DNA from: Sorangium cellulosum So ce56
Lineage (GTDB): Bacteria; Myxococcota_A; Polyangia; Polyangiales; Polyangiaceae
Assembly: GCF_000067165.1 (NCBI RefSeq)
Contig: NC_010162.1
Location: forward strand, 744,001 to 808,000
Direction of reading: 5' to 3'
DNA: 64,000 nt
Position numbers and translations under genes: made by a program. Shown here piece by piece: positions 35,757 through 44,900 of the stretch (the first letter of the stretch is position 1; each line of letters opens with the position of its first letter). The notes under the pieces are model-generated. The model was given only the letters and a program-made list of their open reading frames with translations, did not search any database and was not told the origin of the DNA.

Positions 35757-36773
35757 ATGAGCGACTCCACGGGATCCGATCGGCTCGCCCAGCTTCGACA
35801 CGCCCACGACCACGGCGCCGCCGCGTCCTCGCACGAAGCCAGGACCCGGTGGGTCGTTGCGCTGACCTTCGCCATGATGGTGGCGGAGCTCGTGGTCGGC
35901 TATGCGACGAACTCGCTCGCGCTCACGGCCGACGGCTGGCACATGGCCACGCATGCGGGCGCGCTCGGCATGGCGGCCTTCGCGTACTGGTTCGCGCGCA
36001 AGCAGTCCGGGTCGAGCGCGTTCTCCTTCGGCACGGGCAAGGTGCACGCCCTCGCCGGGTACACGAGCGCGGTCGTGCTCGCGCTCATCGCGCTCCTCAT
36101 GGTCGTCGAGTCGCTGCGCCGCTTCCTCCACCCCGAGTCGATCGCCTTTTCCGAGGCGCTCCCCGTCGCCGTCGTTGGTCTCGCGGTCAACCTCGTCAGC
36201 GTGCGGCTCCTCCACGCCGGCGATCACCATCACGAGGCGCACGACGACCACCCCGAGCACGATCACCACGACCATGGCCATGACGATCACGACGACGAGC
36301 ACGCCCATGGCCACCACCACGGGCACGACCACAACTTGCGCGCGGCGTACTTCCACGTCCTCGCGGACGCGCTGACCAGCGTGCTCGCGATACTCGCTCT
36401 TCTCGGCGGGCGCACCTTTGGCTGGACGTTCCTCGACGCCGCGATGGGCATCGTCGGCGGGCTCGTCATCGCCAAGTGGAGCTACGGACTCTGCCGGCAG
36501 GCGGCCAGGCAGCTGCTCGACGTCGTCCCTTCCGAGTCCCTTGCTCAGCGCATCCGCGATCGCATCGAGTCTACCTTCGCAGGAGCGAGCGTCGTCGATC
36601 TCCACCTGTGGGACATCGGTCCCGGCGCGCGCGCCTGCATCGTCTCGGTCGCGGTGCCGAGCCCCCTGGCGCCTTCCGCGTACCGTGACGCGCTCGTCCC
36701 GATCGCGAGCCTCCAGCACGTCACGGTCGAGGTTCACCCGCTGTCTGCCGGCGACGCGCGGAGGGGCTCGTGA
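35757..36773 (+). CDS. dmeF: Cation diffusion facilitator efflux transporter (DmeF-like)
   Basis: This 338-residue CDF transporter exports divalent metal in exchange for protons. It has six membrane segments and a transport site in TADGWHMATHAGAL (Asp/His pair) with its partner HVLADALTSVLA. Between them lies a His/Asp-rich cytosolic loop (about residues 158-196) with over 20 His. ADGWHMATHA and the neighbouring RcnR-type gene favour the DmeF (Co/Ni) branch. A GAAGGAAG site precedes the ATG. The stop overlaps the mntP GTG. Confidence 0.9.
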   Translation: MSDSTGSDRLAQLRHAHDHGAAASSHEARTRWVVALTFAMMVAELVVGYATNSLALTADGWHMATHAGALGMAAFAYWFARKQSGSSAFSFGTGKVHALAGYTSAVVLALIALLMVVESLRRFLHPESIAFSEALPVAVVGLAVNLVSVRLLHAGDHHHEAHDDHPEHDHHDHGHDDHDDEHAHGHHHGHDHNLRAAYFHVLADALTSVLAILALLGGRTFGWTFLDAAMGIVGGLVIAKWSYGLCRQAARQLLDVVPSESLAQRIRDRIESTFAGASVVDLHLWDIGPGARACIVSVAVPSPLAPSAYRDALVPIASLQHVTVEVHPLSAGDARRGS

Positions 36774-37348
36774 ATTTCAGCGCGATCTTGCTCCTCGCGC
36801 TCGGGCTCGCGATGGACGCGACCGCTGTCGCGGCGGCACGAGGGCTGTCTGTCCCTGCGATTCGGGCGCGCCATGTCCTGCTCGTCGCGGGGTTCTTCGG
36901 CGGCGCTCAGGCCCTGATGCCCGTCATCGGCTGGCTGCTCGGAGCGCGGATCGGTCCGCGCGTGCAAGCGTGGGATCACTGGATCGCGTTCGTGCTGCTC
37001 GCGTTCATCGGCGGAAAGATGCTCTGGGAAGCCCGCGGCGACGGCGGCGACGACGGCGGTGAGGGCGAGACCACGGCCGATCCCTTCGCGTTGAGCGCGA
37101 TGTTCGTGCTGGCGATCGCCACGAGCATCGACGCCCTCGCCGTGGGCATCACGCTGCCGATGCTGAACGCCCCGTTCGCGATCTCCGTCGTGACGATCGG
37201 CGTCGTCACGGCGCTGCTGAGCGCAGCGGGGCTCTTCGCGGGACGGCGGTTCGGGGCGTTGCTCGGCAAGCGTCTCGACCTCGCGGGGGGGGTCGTGCTC
37301 ATCGGACTCGGGTTCAAGATCCTCCTCGAGCACCTTGTGCTGTCGTAG
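36770..37348 (+). CDS. mntP: MntP-type manganese efflux pump
   Basis: This 192-residue six-helix protein of the MntP family has two internal repeats, each with an Asp-containing helix motif (LALGLAMDATAVAAARG and AIATSIDALAVGITL). MntP exports Mn(II). In E. coli mntP is under MntR and a manganese riboswitch. Here it is joined to a Ni/Co-type regulator and transporter by a GTGA overlap, so it probably shares their control. No riboswitch-like leader is possible in this arrangement. Confidence 0.92.
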   Translation: MNFSAILLLALGLAMDATAVAAARGLSVPAIRARHVLLVAGFFGGAQALMPVIGWLLGARIGPRVQAWDHWIAFVLLAFIGGKMLWEARGDGGDDGGEGETTADPFALSAMFVLAIATSIDALAVGITLPMLNAPFAISVVTIGVVTALLSAAGLFAGRRFGALLGKRLDLAGGVVLIGLGFKILLEHLVLS

Positions 37349-37427
37349 GCGTGTCCCCGCGGACCGCGCCTGCCGGCTTCCGCGCGCGCAGGGCCGAGGC
37401 GGGCTCGATCTGCGCCGCAGCGCTCGC

Positions 37428-38780
37428 TCAGATCGACAGCGCGATCGGCGAGCGCGGCCGCGCGCTGGCCGCCGCGTCGGTGCGCGGCGCGTCCCAGCCG
37501 CCGCCCGGCGCCTCGGCGGCCTCGCAGACGCCGAGCGCGCGCTGCACGAAGGACGAGCTCCGCGCATACGCGAGCAGGTCGCTCGGCCGGACGGCGGGCA
37601 TGCCGCGGTGCAGCCGCCGCACGAGCAGCAGCGTGTAGAGGTCCATGTAACGCTCGACCATGCGGGCAGCGGAGTAGCGCTGGAGCGTGACCTTCCGGCC
37701 GTACCGCCCCATGCGCGCGGCCAGCGCGGGGTCGTCGCGGAGCTCCGTCAGCCTGGCCGCGAGCGCCTCGGCGTCCCCGGAAGGCACGAGGAAGCCCGTG
37801 TATCCGTCGGTGAGGGCCGTGGGCACGCCGCCCACGGCGGTCGCGACGACGGGGAGCCCGGCCGCCATCGCCTCGAGGACGGCGAGCGGTAGGCCCTCAA
37901 AAATGGAGGAGACGGCGAACGCGTCGAGCGCGGCGAGCATCTGGGGCATGCGGTGCCGCCTGCCGACGAACAGCGCGCGCCCGGACAGGCCGAGCTCGTG
38001 TGCGAGCGCGATGAGCCGCGCGCGCTCCGGGCCATCTCCGACGAGGAGCAGCCGCCCGCCCTCCGGCAGCGCCTGCGCGGCCGCGCGCAGGAGCAATGCG
38101 TTGTTGTTCACGGCAGAGAGGCGCGCCACGCTCCCGAGCACCCAGGCCTGCTGCGAGATGCCGAGCTCGGCCCGGACACGGGCCCGGGCCACCGGATCGG
38201 GCGCGAACCGCGACAGGTCGACGCCGCTGGCGATGACGTGCAGCTTCTCGGCGCTGACCTGTCCCTGGCTGACCAGGGTCTCGGCGGTCGGCCGCGAGAC
38301 CGCGACGTGGGCGTCGACGAACGCGGCGGCGGCGCTGCGCAGCCATCGCCGGCCTTGCAGGTCCTCCGAGGCGCCGTGCTTCGTGTGGATGACCGGGACG
38401 CGGTGGAGCCAGCCCGCGGGCGCCGCGTAGACGAGCGGCAGCTGGTTGTGCGCATGGACGAGCGAGGACCCTCTCGCCCTGAAGAGCGCGACGAGCCGGG
38501 CGGTCATGCTCACGTCAAAGCCGCGGCGCTTCGGCAGGAGCTGCACCTCGACGCCGCGCCGCCGCAGGTGCTCCGCATGCGGGCCGTCCGGCTCATCGGC
38601 GATGGCGATCACGGTCACGTCGTGGCCCGCAGCGCGCTGGAGCGCCGCCAGATCGACGACCACCCGCTCGGCGTCGCCGGCCTTCAAGCTGCTCACCACA
38701 TGCGCGATGGCGAGCTTCCATGGAAGCCCCGCCCGGCCCTGGTCGTGGCCTCCCGCGCCGTAAATGTCACGAACATCCAT
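37428..38780 (-). CDS. Glycosyltransferase family 4 protein
   Basis: This 450-residue GT-B glycosyltransferase has an N-terminal acceptor half (HVVSSLKAGDAERVVVDLA, then HAHNQLPLVY). The donor half has GSVARLSAVNNNALLLRA, LLVGDGPERA and the diagnostic SSIFEGLPLAVLEAMAAGLPVVAT motif with the EX7E pattern. The final 60 residues are variable. The ATG at 38780 has a GGGGGGAGAC upstream. The sugar and acceptor are unknown; no polysaccharide cluster surrounds it. Confidence 0.92.
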   Translation of the reverse strand: MDVRDIYGAGGHDQGRAGLPWKLAIAHVVSSLKAGDAERVVVDLAALQRAAGHDVTVIAIADEPDGPHAEHLRRRGVEVQLLPKRRGFDVSMTARLVALFRARGSSLVHAHNQLPLVYAAPAGWLHRVPVIHTKHGASEDLQGRRWLRSAAAAFVDAHVAVSRPTAETLVSQGQVSAEKLHVIASGVDLSRFAPDPVARARVRAELGISQQAWVLGSVARLSAVNNNALLLRAAAQALPEGGRLLLVGDGPERARLIALAHELGLSGRALFVGRRHRMPQMLAALDAFAVSSIFEGLPLAVLEAMAAGLPVVATAVGGVPTALTDGYTGFLVPSGDAEALAARLTELRDDPALAARMGRYGRKVTLQRYSAARMVERYMDLYTLLLVRRLHRGMPAVRPSDLLAYARSSSFVQRALGVCEAAEAPGGGWDAPRTDAAASARPRSPIALSI

Positions 38781-39248
38781 GTCTCCCCCCTCGAACGAAT
38801 GGAACAGTGTCGACGCGCGCTGCTCGTCCAGCGTGGCTTCGCTGCCTGGCCTCTCGAGGCGTGAGCTGGCTTCTCCGATCGGCGGAGCGGCGCTCCGCTC
38901 CCTGGCCGATGCAGCAAAGCGATGATGGACGAGCGTCCTGGGCTTGAGAAGCGCAAGCGCCGCAGCTCGCCGAGGGCGATGCGCGGCGGATGGTAGGAAA
39001 ATTGATTGGTGTGGAATATAGGCTGAACCCGGAATGTGGCAATACAAAACGGTGATGAATGGTAAGGCGGCAGTGCGCGAGGAGGGTTGTCCAGGCCGGG
39101 CCGGGTGCCGTGCGCTCGCTCCGGCTGGACGGGATCCGTCCGCGACTTCCAGCTTCGGCGCGAATGTCGGGTCTCTTCCGGGGCCGCGTACGGTTTTCTC
39201 CCGCGGAACCGGCGCCTCAGCGACGGAGAGGCATTGTCGCGTGACGCG
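38781..39248. other. Gap between glycosyltransferase and M19-like gene
   Basis: About 470 bases carry no supported gene. The segment 38990-39065 is markedly AT-rich for this genome and includes the promoter candidate described separately. Confidence 0.5.
39015..39042 (-). promoter_or_regulatory. Sigma-70-like promoter candidate for the glycosyltransferase
   Basis: Read on the minus strand, TTGCCA (39042-39037) and TATATT (39020-39015) are separated by 16 bases, close to a housekeeping -35/-10 pair, in an AT-rich patch. The start codon is about 230 bases further, so a long leader is implied. Confidence 0.38.
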
Positions 39249-41714
39249 TCAGCGACAGAAGAGGAACCTGCAGTTCCCGGACGCGCACTGGTTGTCCTTC
39301 GTGCACGCCGATCCCCGGCCGCGCTTGTCCACGCACTCGCCCTCGTTGGTGCCCCACCCGCAGAACTGGCCCGCCGCGCAGTGCGCGTCGGAGCGGCAGA
39401 GGCACGTCTGGGTGAGATCGCCGCAGCGGTTGCTGGGGCACTCCTCGTTCACACGGCACCCCTGGCCGATGGTCTTCGAGCCGGGCGTGTAACAGAAGCC
39501 CGCGCCGGCGATCAGCCCGCCACAGCGGCCGGAGGCGCACTCGCTGTCGCGCGTACACAGCTGATGCTCGGCCTTCTTCGGCTCGCAGGCGTTGTCGCCG
39601 CCGACTCCAGGCGTCTTGACCGCGCAGCGGAGGCCGCCGCCGCAGTCGGCGTCGTCGTTGCAGACGCAGCGGCCCGGGATCGCGTTGCAGGCGACGGCCG
39701 TGCACTGGCCGCTCTCGCACTCCTCATCGAACCGGCAGCTCCCGCCCAGCACCTGAAATCCAGGGCAGTAGGCCGCGCCGCACTTCGTGGGATAGGCAGA
39801 TTCCCGCTCCTCCGCGGGCGCGAAGGGCGCGATGCCGCTCTCGTCGAGATCGGTGGCGGGATCGGCCATCCCGGCCCGCGGCCCCTGGGCGCGCTCCCAC
39901 ATGCGAAGGAAGGACTCTGTCGAGGATCTCAGGCCGGTCGTGTCCACGCCCAGGCGATCCAGGTCGGCCAGGAGGTCGGGCAGCATCCCCTCGTGGGCCA
40001 GGCCCTTCTCGTCGAACTCCGTCCCCAGGGGGCCGGGCCCCTGCTCGCGCTGCTCCCAGGCCTGGCAATCGGCCTCTGCCTGGAACGCCGCCGAGCAGGC
40101 GCCGTCCTCGCCGAAGCGCGGCCGGGTCTGCTGGATGAAGCCGTTGAGATCTGCCCCGAAGGCCATGGGGACCTTCAGGCCGAGCCGCCCGTAGTCGTAA
40201 GCCTGCGCGAAGGAGCGCGACGAGCCCTGACAGCTGTTCTCGACGGCGCTGCGGCTGTACTGCCGGGTCTCGTCGTGCGCGGTGCGCAGGCCGAAGATGC
40301 CGCCGGTCTGCCGGAGCATCCGGATCACCCGCGCCGGCGTGGACTTCTCCTTTTCCGCCACCGCCCTGGCCATGATCTCCCGGAAGTGACCGTGGGAGAT
40401 GTAGATCGGATAATAGTCGCGCGCCCGCGCCAGCTCGAACACCCGATCCACGCCGCGCTCCGAGAGGTGCGCGACGTCGAGCAGCATCCCCCGGTCCATC
40501 ATCTCGCCGACGAGCGCTTCGCCGAGGGGCGTCAGCCCGCGCACGTTGCGGCAGCTCGCGTCGACATCCATGCCCAGCGTGATCCCCGCGAGGGTCGCGC
40601 CGCAGTCGGTGTCGATGAAGCAGTTCTCGGTGTACTGCGCGAGCTGGAAGATCGGGTTGTGCAGCGCCGCCCCGCCAAAGGCGTTGTCGACCTGGTGCAC
40701 CGGCTGGAGCGTCCGGACCCCGAGGGCGTGGTATTTGGCGAGCTGCGCGCGCATCTTCGCCGCGTCGACGTCTCGGCCGAACAGGTGGCTGGCCTCGATG
40801 GACAGCACCACCGCCAGCTTGCCCGCGCCGACGATCTGCCGGGCGTGCGCCGGCGAGAGCGCGACCTCCATCCAGCCGGCGTTTCGCGCGGCCAGCGCGT
40901 GGGTCATCTGGATCTGGAGATCGACGTCCACCATCTCGTCGCACGCCCGCTGCCGGTTCTGCTCCGGCAGGATCGAGCAGAGCCAGTCGTAGCTCACCGC
41001 CGACATGACGATGAGGCTCAGCCCGCGATCGTGGGCCGCGCGCAGCCAGCTCACGTGACCTTGCTGGTGAGCGATGGTGTCCCAGCGCGGCCACCCCTCG
41101 GAGAAGCGCCTTCGCCCGAGGTGGAGCCCTGTGTCGCCGCTCGTCCCCTCCGTCTGGCCGATCACCTCCGAGCCGCCGATGCCGCCGCCCAGGCCGAGCA
41201 GCGCTGACAGCGCGCCGCCGCTGGCCAGATCGAGCATCGCCGACTGAGGGCAGTGGTCCAGGAGCCCGCTGAGGCCCTGTCGAACGCGCGCGTGATCGCT
41301 CCCTGGACTGCCACCGTCGCAATCGTCCAGCGCGCCGGCGCCGTCGTGCTTGCCGTGGAGCCATCCACCCCCGAACGCCTCCTCCGACATCATGTGGAAG
41401 TGCAGGTCGGCGAACCCGCTCACCGGTGCTCCGCCGAGCGCCGCCGGGGCGGGGACCGGGAGCGCCGCGGCGGCGCCGGCTTCCGTCGCGGCGCTCGCGG
41501 GGAGGCCGAGCGACGCAGAGCGCGCGAGATCGCCCGGCGCGCCCTGTTCGCCGGGAGGCGAGGGCGTTCCCGGGTCGCACGCGGACGTCGCGAGCGCGAG
41601 GGCGGCCAGGGCCGCGGTCGCGAAGGGGCGCGGCCAGCGCCGGCGGCGCGCTCGGGGCGCCGGGCCGGGTCGAGTCGATAGAGCGCGCGTGAGGCAATCG
41701 TCGGGGCAGGTCAT
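39249..41714 (-). CDS. M19 dipeptidase-like lipoprotein with Cys-rich repeats
   Basis: This 821-residue exported protein has an N-terminal signal ending in TSAC (a loose lipobox). A TIM-barrel domain of the membrane-dipeptidase (M19) type follows: metal motif ADLHFHMM, bridging Glu in LSIEASHLFG, LDVAHLSERG, YISHGHFR, and GADLNG. The last 180 residues carry several Cys-rich repeats of the form CxxDxECxSGxC, common in large myxobacterial surface proteins. It probably acts at the cell surface on D-amino-acid or other dipeptides; the substrate is uncertain. It is divergent from the 1889-aa gene. Confidence 0.83.
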   Translation of the reverse strand: MTCPDDCLTRALSTRPGPAPRARRRRWPRPFATAALAALALATSACDPGTPSPPGEQGAPGDLARSASLGLPASAATEAGAAAALPVPAPAALGGAPVSGFADLHFHMMSEEAFGGGWLHGKHDGAGALDDCDGGSPGSDHARVRQGLSGLLDHCPQSAMLDLASGGALSALLGLGGGIGGSEVIGQTEGTSGDTGLHLGRRRFSEGWPRWDTIAHQQGHVSWLRAAHDRGLSLIVMSAVSYDWLCSILPEQNRQRACDEMVDVDLQIQMTHALAARNAGWMEVALSPAHARQIVGAGKLAVVLSIEASHLFGRDVDAAKMRAQLAKYHALGVRTLQPVHQVDNAFGGAALHNPIFQLAQYTENCFIDTDCGATLAGITLGMDVDASCRNVRGLTPLGEALVGEMMDRGMLLDVAHLSERGVDRVFELARARDYYPIYISHGHFREIMARAVAEKEKSTPARVIRMLRQTGGIFGLRTAHDETRQYSRSAVENSCQGSSRSFAQAYDYGRLGLKVPMAFGADLNGFIQQTRPRFGEDGACSAAFQAEADCQAWEQREQGPGPLGTEFDEKGLAHEGMLPDLLADLDRLGVDTTGLRSSTESFLRMWERAQGPRAGMADPATDLDESGIAPFAPAEERESAYPTKCGAAYCPGFQVLGGSCRFDEECESGQCTAVACNAIPGRCVCNDDADCGGGLRCAVKTPGVGGDNACEPKKAEHQLCTRDSECASGRCGGLIAGAGFCYTPGSKTIGQGCRVNEECPSNRCGDLTQTCLCRSDAHCAAGQFCGWGTNEGECVDKRGRGSACTKDNQCASGNCRFLFCR

Positions 41715-41775
41715 GGATGTCGCGGTCCGGGGGTTCGGTCGTGGGGGTTCCAGGCGCTGGGGACGCCTGGTTAGC

Positions 41776-41808
41776 TGGGGTAGTCCCCACCGCATTTTCA
41801 AGCGGTGG
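41776..41808. promoter_or_regulatory. Overlapping alternative hairpins in the divergent leader
   Basis: TGGGG-TAGT-CCCCA and CCACCGC-ATTTTCAA-GCGGTGG share the CCCCA/CCAC bases, so only one can form at a time. They lie about 70 bases upstream of the M19-like gene start (minus) and about 190 bases upstream of the large lipoprotein start (plus). A switch role is inferred only. Confidence 0.3.
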
Positions 41809-41994
41809 ACCCGGCCCGCGCGGCGCGTGGCGGGTTTTGTCAGCGCCTGGCGCGGTTTGTCGCCTTCGCCGCCGGCCCAGAGGCAGCTAATCCACGCAAC
41901 GATGGGAGACCGCGAGCCGCTCCGCGAGCGGGCACGGCGGCCGACCGCGTCACGTCCGCTCATCTCGGCCGATCAGGCCGTCGGGGTTGATTCA

Positions 41995-44900
41995 ATGACA
42001 GCTCTCAGGTCCATGCTGATACGTCAGCTCATCCACTCACGAGACGCCCTCGCGGATCCCAGGCGCGCGGGGCGCCTCCCGCTCCTCCTGTGCCTGGGCA
42101 TCGTCGCATCGGCCTGCGCGGGCGGCGCCGACGAGCCGAGCGAGCCCATCGGAAGCGTGCAGCAAGCGCTCTGCTCCGCGGACGACGTGGGCTGCCAGAG
42201 CGGCGCACCGAGCTGGCCGAGGTGGTCTCAGCAGCCCGATCGGCCGGACGCCGTCTTCGAGGAGTTCGAGACCGGCTCGGGCGCCGCGAGCGCGTCGAGC
42301 AGCGCCAACTCCAGCAGCGCGTCGAGCAGCGCCAGCTCCAGCAGCGCGTCGAGCAGCGCCAGCAGCGCGAGCGGGGCCGGCGGCGGAGGCTCAGGCTTCG
42401 AGTTCAAGCCCAAGGCGTGCGACCCGAACCTGCTCGGCAAGATGCCGGAGAATCCGAACCCGAAGGGCGCCGATCTCCAGAACATCACGACGAACTTCCA
42501 TGTCCTGCAGTCGATGCAGATCCTCTCGTCGATCGTCAACAAGACGGCCGAGGCCATCAACGCCTCCGACACGGAGACCGTCGAGGACGCCGGCAAAGGC
42601 AGGTGCATCTGCACCCAGCGCGTGGACGCCGGGTGCACGGACGTCATCCAGAAGGGCCAGACGACCTACGAGGAGTGCTCCGACTTCTGCGATCCGGCCA
42701 CGACGCCGACGAACACCTGCAGCATGGGCGTGCTCGTCTGGCTCTCCAACGACGTCCAGCAGACCCAGGAGGGCAAGGCGAAATGGGCCCGCAAGATCGT
42801 CAAGTGGCTCGACAAGATGGCCGGCGAGATAGCCGACGGGCGCTTCGCCGACTTCCTGGAGCAGCTCGGCGGCGACCTCGAGAACGCGACGGAGCTGCTC
42901 GCGAAGATCCAGTGTTATATCGACCTCTACACCGAGGGCTACCACCTCGGCGGCTACTCCAAGCAGCGGCCCGATCTGCACATGTGCATCCCCTGGGCCG
43001 GCCATGGCGCGTACGCCACGATGGTCGAGAGCGGCAACGGCAAGTGGGGCATCGGCGCCCGCTACGAGTCGCGTAACCTGAGCAAGAAGCATCGTGCCCA
43101 GATGCGCACCGGCGGCTTCGCCGTGACGGTGTTCGACGAGACGCTGAGCATCCTCCCGGGGACGGAGTTCAACATGCAGCTCGACGGGTACAAGTGGTTC
43201 AACCGCGAGGCCCCCTTCGGCGACGACGAACTCGGCCACTTCGGCGGCGGCGGCTTCAGCCTCTCCGCAGCGAAGCGAAAAGGGCTCTTCTACCTCGCGG
43301 ACGAGGATCAGGTCGAATCGCTCGACACCGACCACGACGGCCGGGTGTCCCCGCAGGAGTTCCTCGTCGGGACATACATGCCCTTCTCTTACACGGCGGA
43401 CTACACGCCGAGCGGCGCTCCGAGCCCGGCCACCTGGCCCAGGAGCGCGGCGAAGCCGGCCGAGAAGCTGGAGGGGCGCTCCGCCGCCGTCATGGCCGCG
43501 GCGCTCAACCTGGATATGCAGATGAAGCCGATCGAGAAGGATCTGACGAAGATCCCGCTCCCCCCGGTCCCCGGCGCGTTCCTCATCCCGTACTTCCGGC
43601 TCGGCGCCGGGGTCAAGTGGTACGACGAGGCCTATTTCATGCGCAAGCGCCTGCAGGAGGCGCTCAACAAACACACGAACCACAAGATCGAGAACGTCGA
43701 TTTCGATCGCGACATGCACGCGTTCCAGGCGCCGGACGTGACGGGCGAGGCGGGGACGGTGGTCTCGGTGCGCCCGGAGGTGGGCGCGAAGCTCTTCCTC
43801 GGCGTGCCGCTCGGCAAGCGGCTGAAGGTCGGCGTGGAGGCGAGCATCGGCTTCTCGGTGGATCTCAAGCCGAGCGGCTCCGGCGGCGTGGTCGACCTCA
43901 ACACCTCGCTCGAGCAGGCGCTCGTGAACAGCAACCCTGACGAGTCCCTCGAGTGCAAGCCCGTCTTCAACTACAAAGATCAGACGTACTGCTCCAACCG
44001 CCTCGTCGAGGAGTCCGAGCTGAACCTCGGCTGCTCCCCGCTCGACACCAACAACTCCTGCTGCCTCACCTTCGCCACCGGCGGCCGCGCCTGCATCGAC
44101 GACTGGACGGGGATCACCGAGGAGTGGTGCGATTCAGGCAAGCTCTCGTACGAGCTGCTCGCCACCTTCATGAAGGAGAAGCAGGCCAAGCTGCTCAAGA
44201 CCGCCTTCCAGGCAGGCTTCACCGCCAAGTGGAACGCGAACAAGACCTGTGACGAGTGCGACAGCGACGGCACCTGCGTGACCGACGTGCGCAGCGACGA
44301 TCTCCGCGACATCTCGGGCTGCCAGAAGCACGGCGTCTGCTGCCTCCCCGTGGCGTCGTCGCCCTTCGGCCTGGCCGGGGCGCGCGCCCTCACGAACGGC
44401 AGCTACGCGCAGGCCCGCTTCATCCAGCCCGGCGACATGGCCTATGACGCGTCGACGCGCATGCTCTACGTCGCGGACCGGACCGCCGTGCGCCGCATCG
44501 ACCTGACGAGCGGCGCGGTGACGACGATCGCGGGGTCGACCGTCTCGGGCACCACCGACGGCGTGGGCACCGCCGCGCGGTTCAACACCATCTCGGGCAT
44601 CACGCTCCACGACGGCGCCCTCTACATCGCCGATCGCGGCAGCCGCACGATCCGCAAGCTCACGCTGAGCAGCGGCCAGGTCACGACGATCGCCGACCGC
44701 ACCGTGGTCGGCACGCCGCGCGACGTGGCCGTGGTCGGAAGCCACCTGTACGTCACCAACAGCGGGGACCGCACGCTGGTCTGGATCGACCTCGCGACGG
44801 GCGCGAACATCGCGGTCGCCGGCCTGGCCTCCTCGTCCGGGAACGTCGACGGCGTGGGGACGACAGCGCGGTTCGCGGAGCCGTCCGGCATCGTCGCCGA

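Noticed and set aside
35473..37348. Simple insertion of dmeR-dmeF-mntP into the SNF2 helicase gene
   Set aside because: The missing helicase N-terminal half is not found beyond mntP, where an intact glycosyltransferase gene lies instead, so a plain insertion does not explain the layout.
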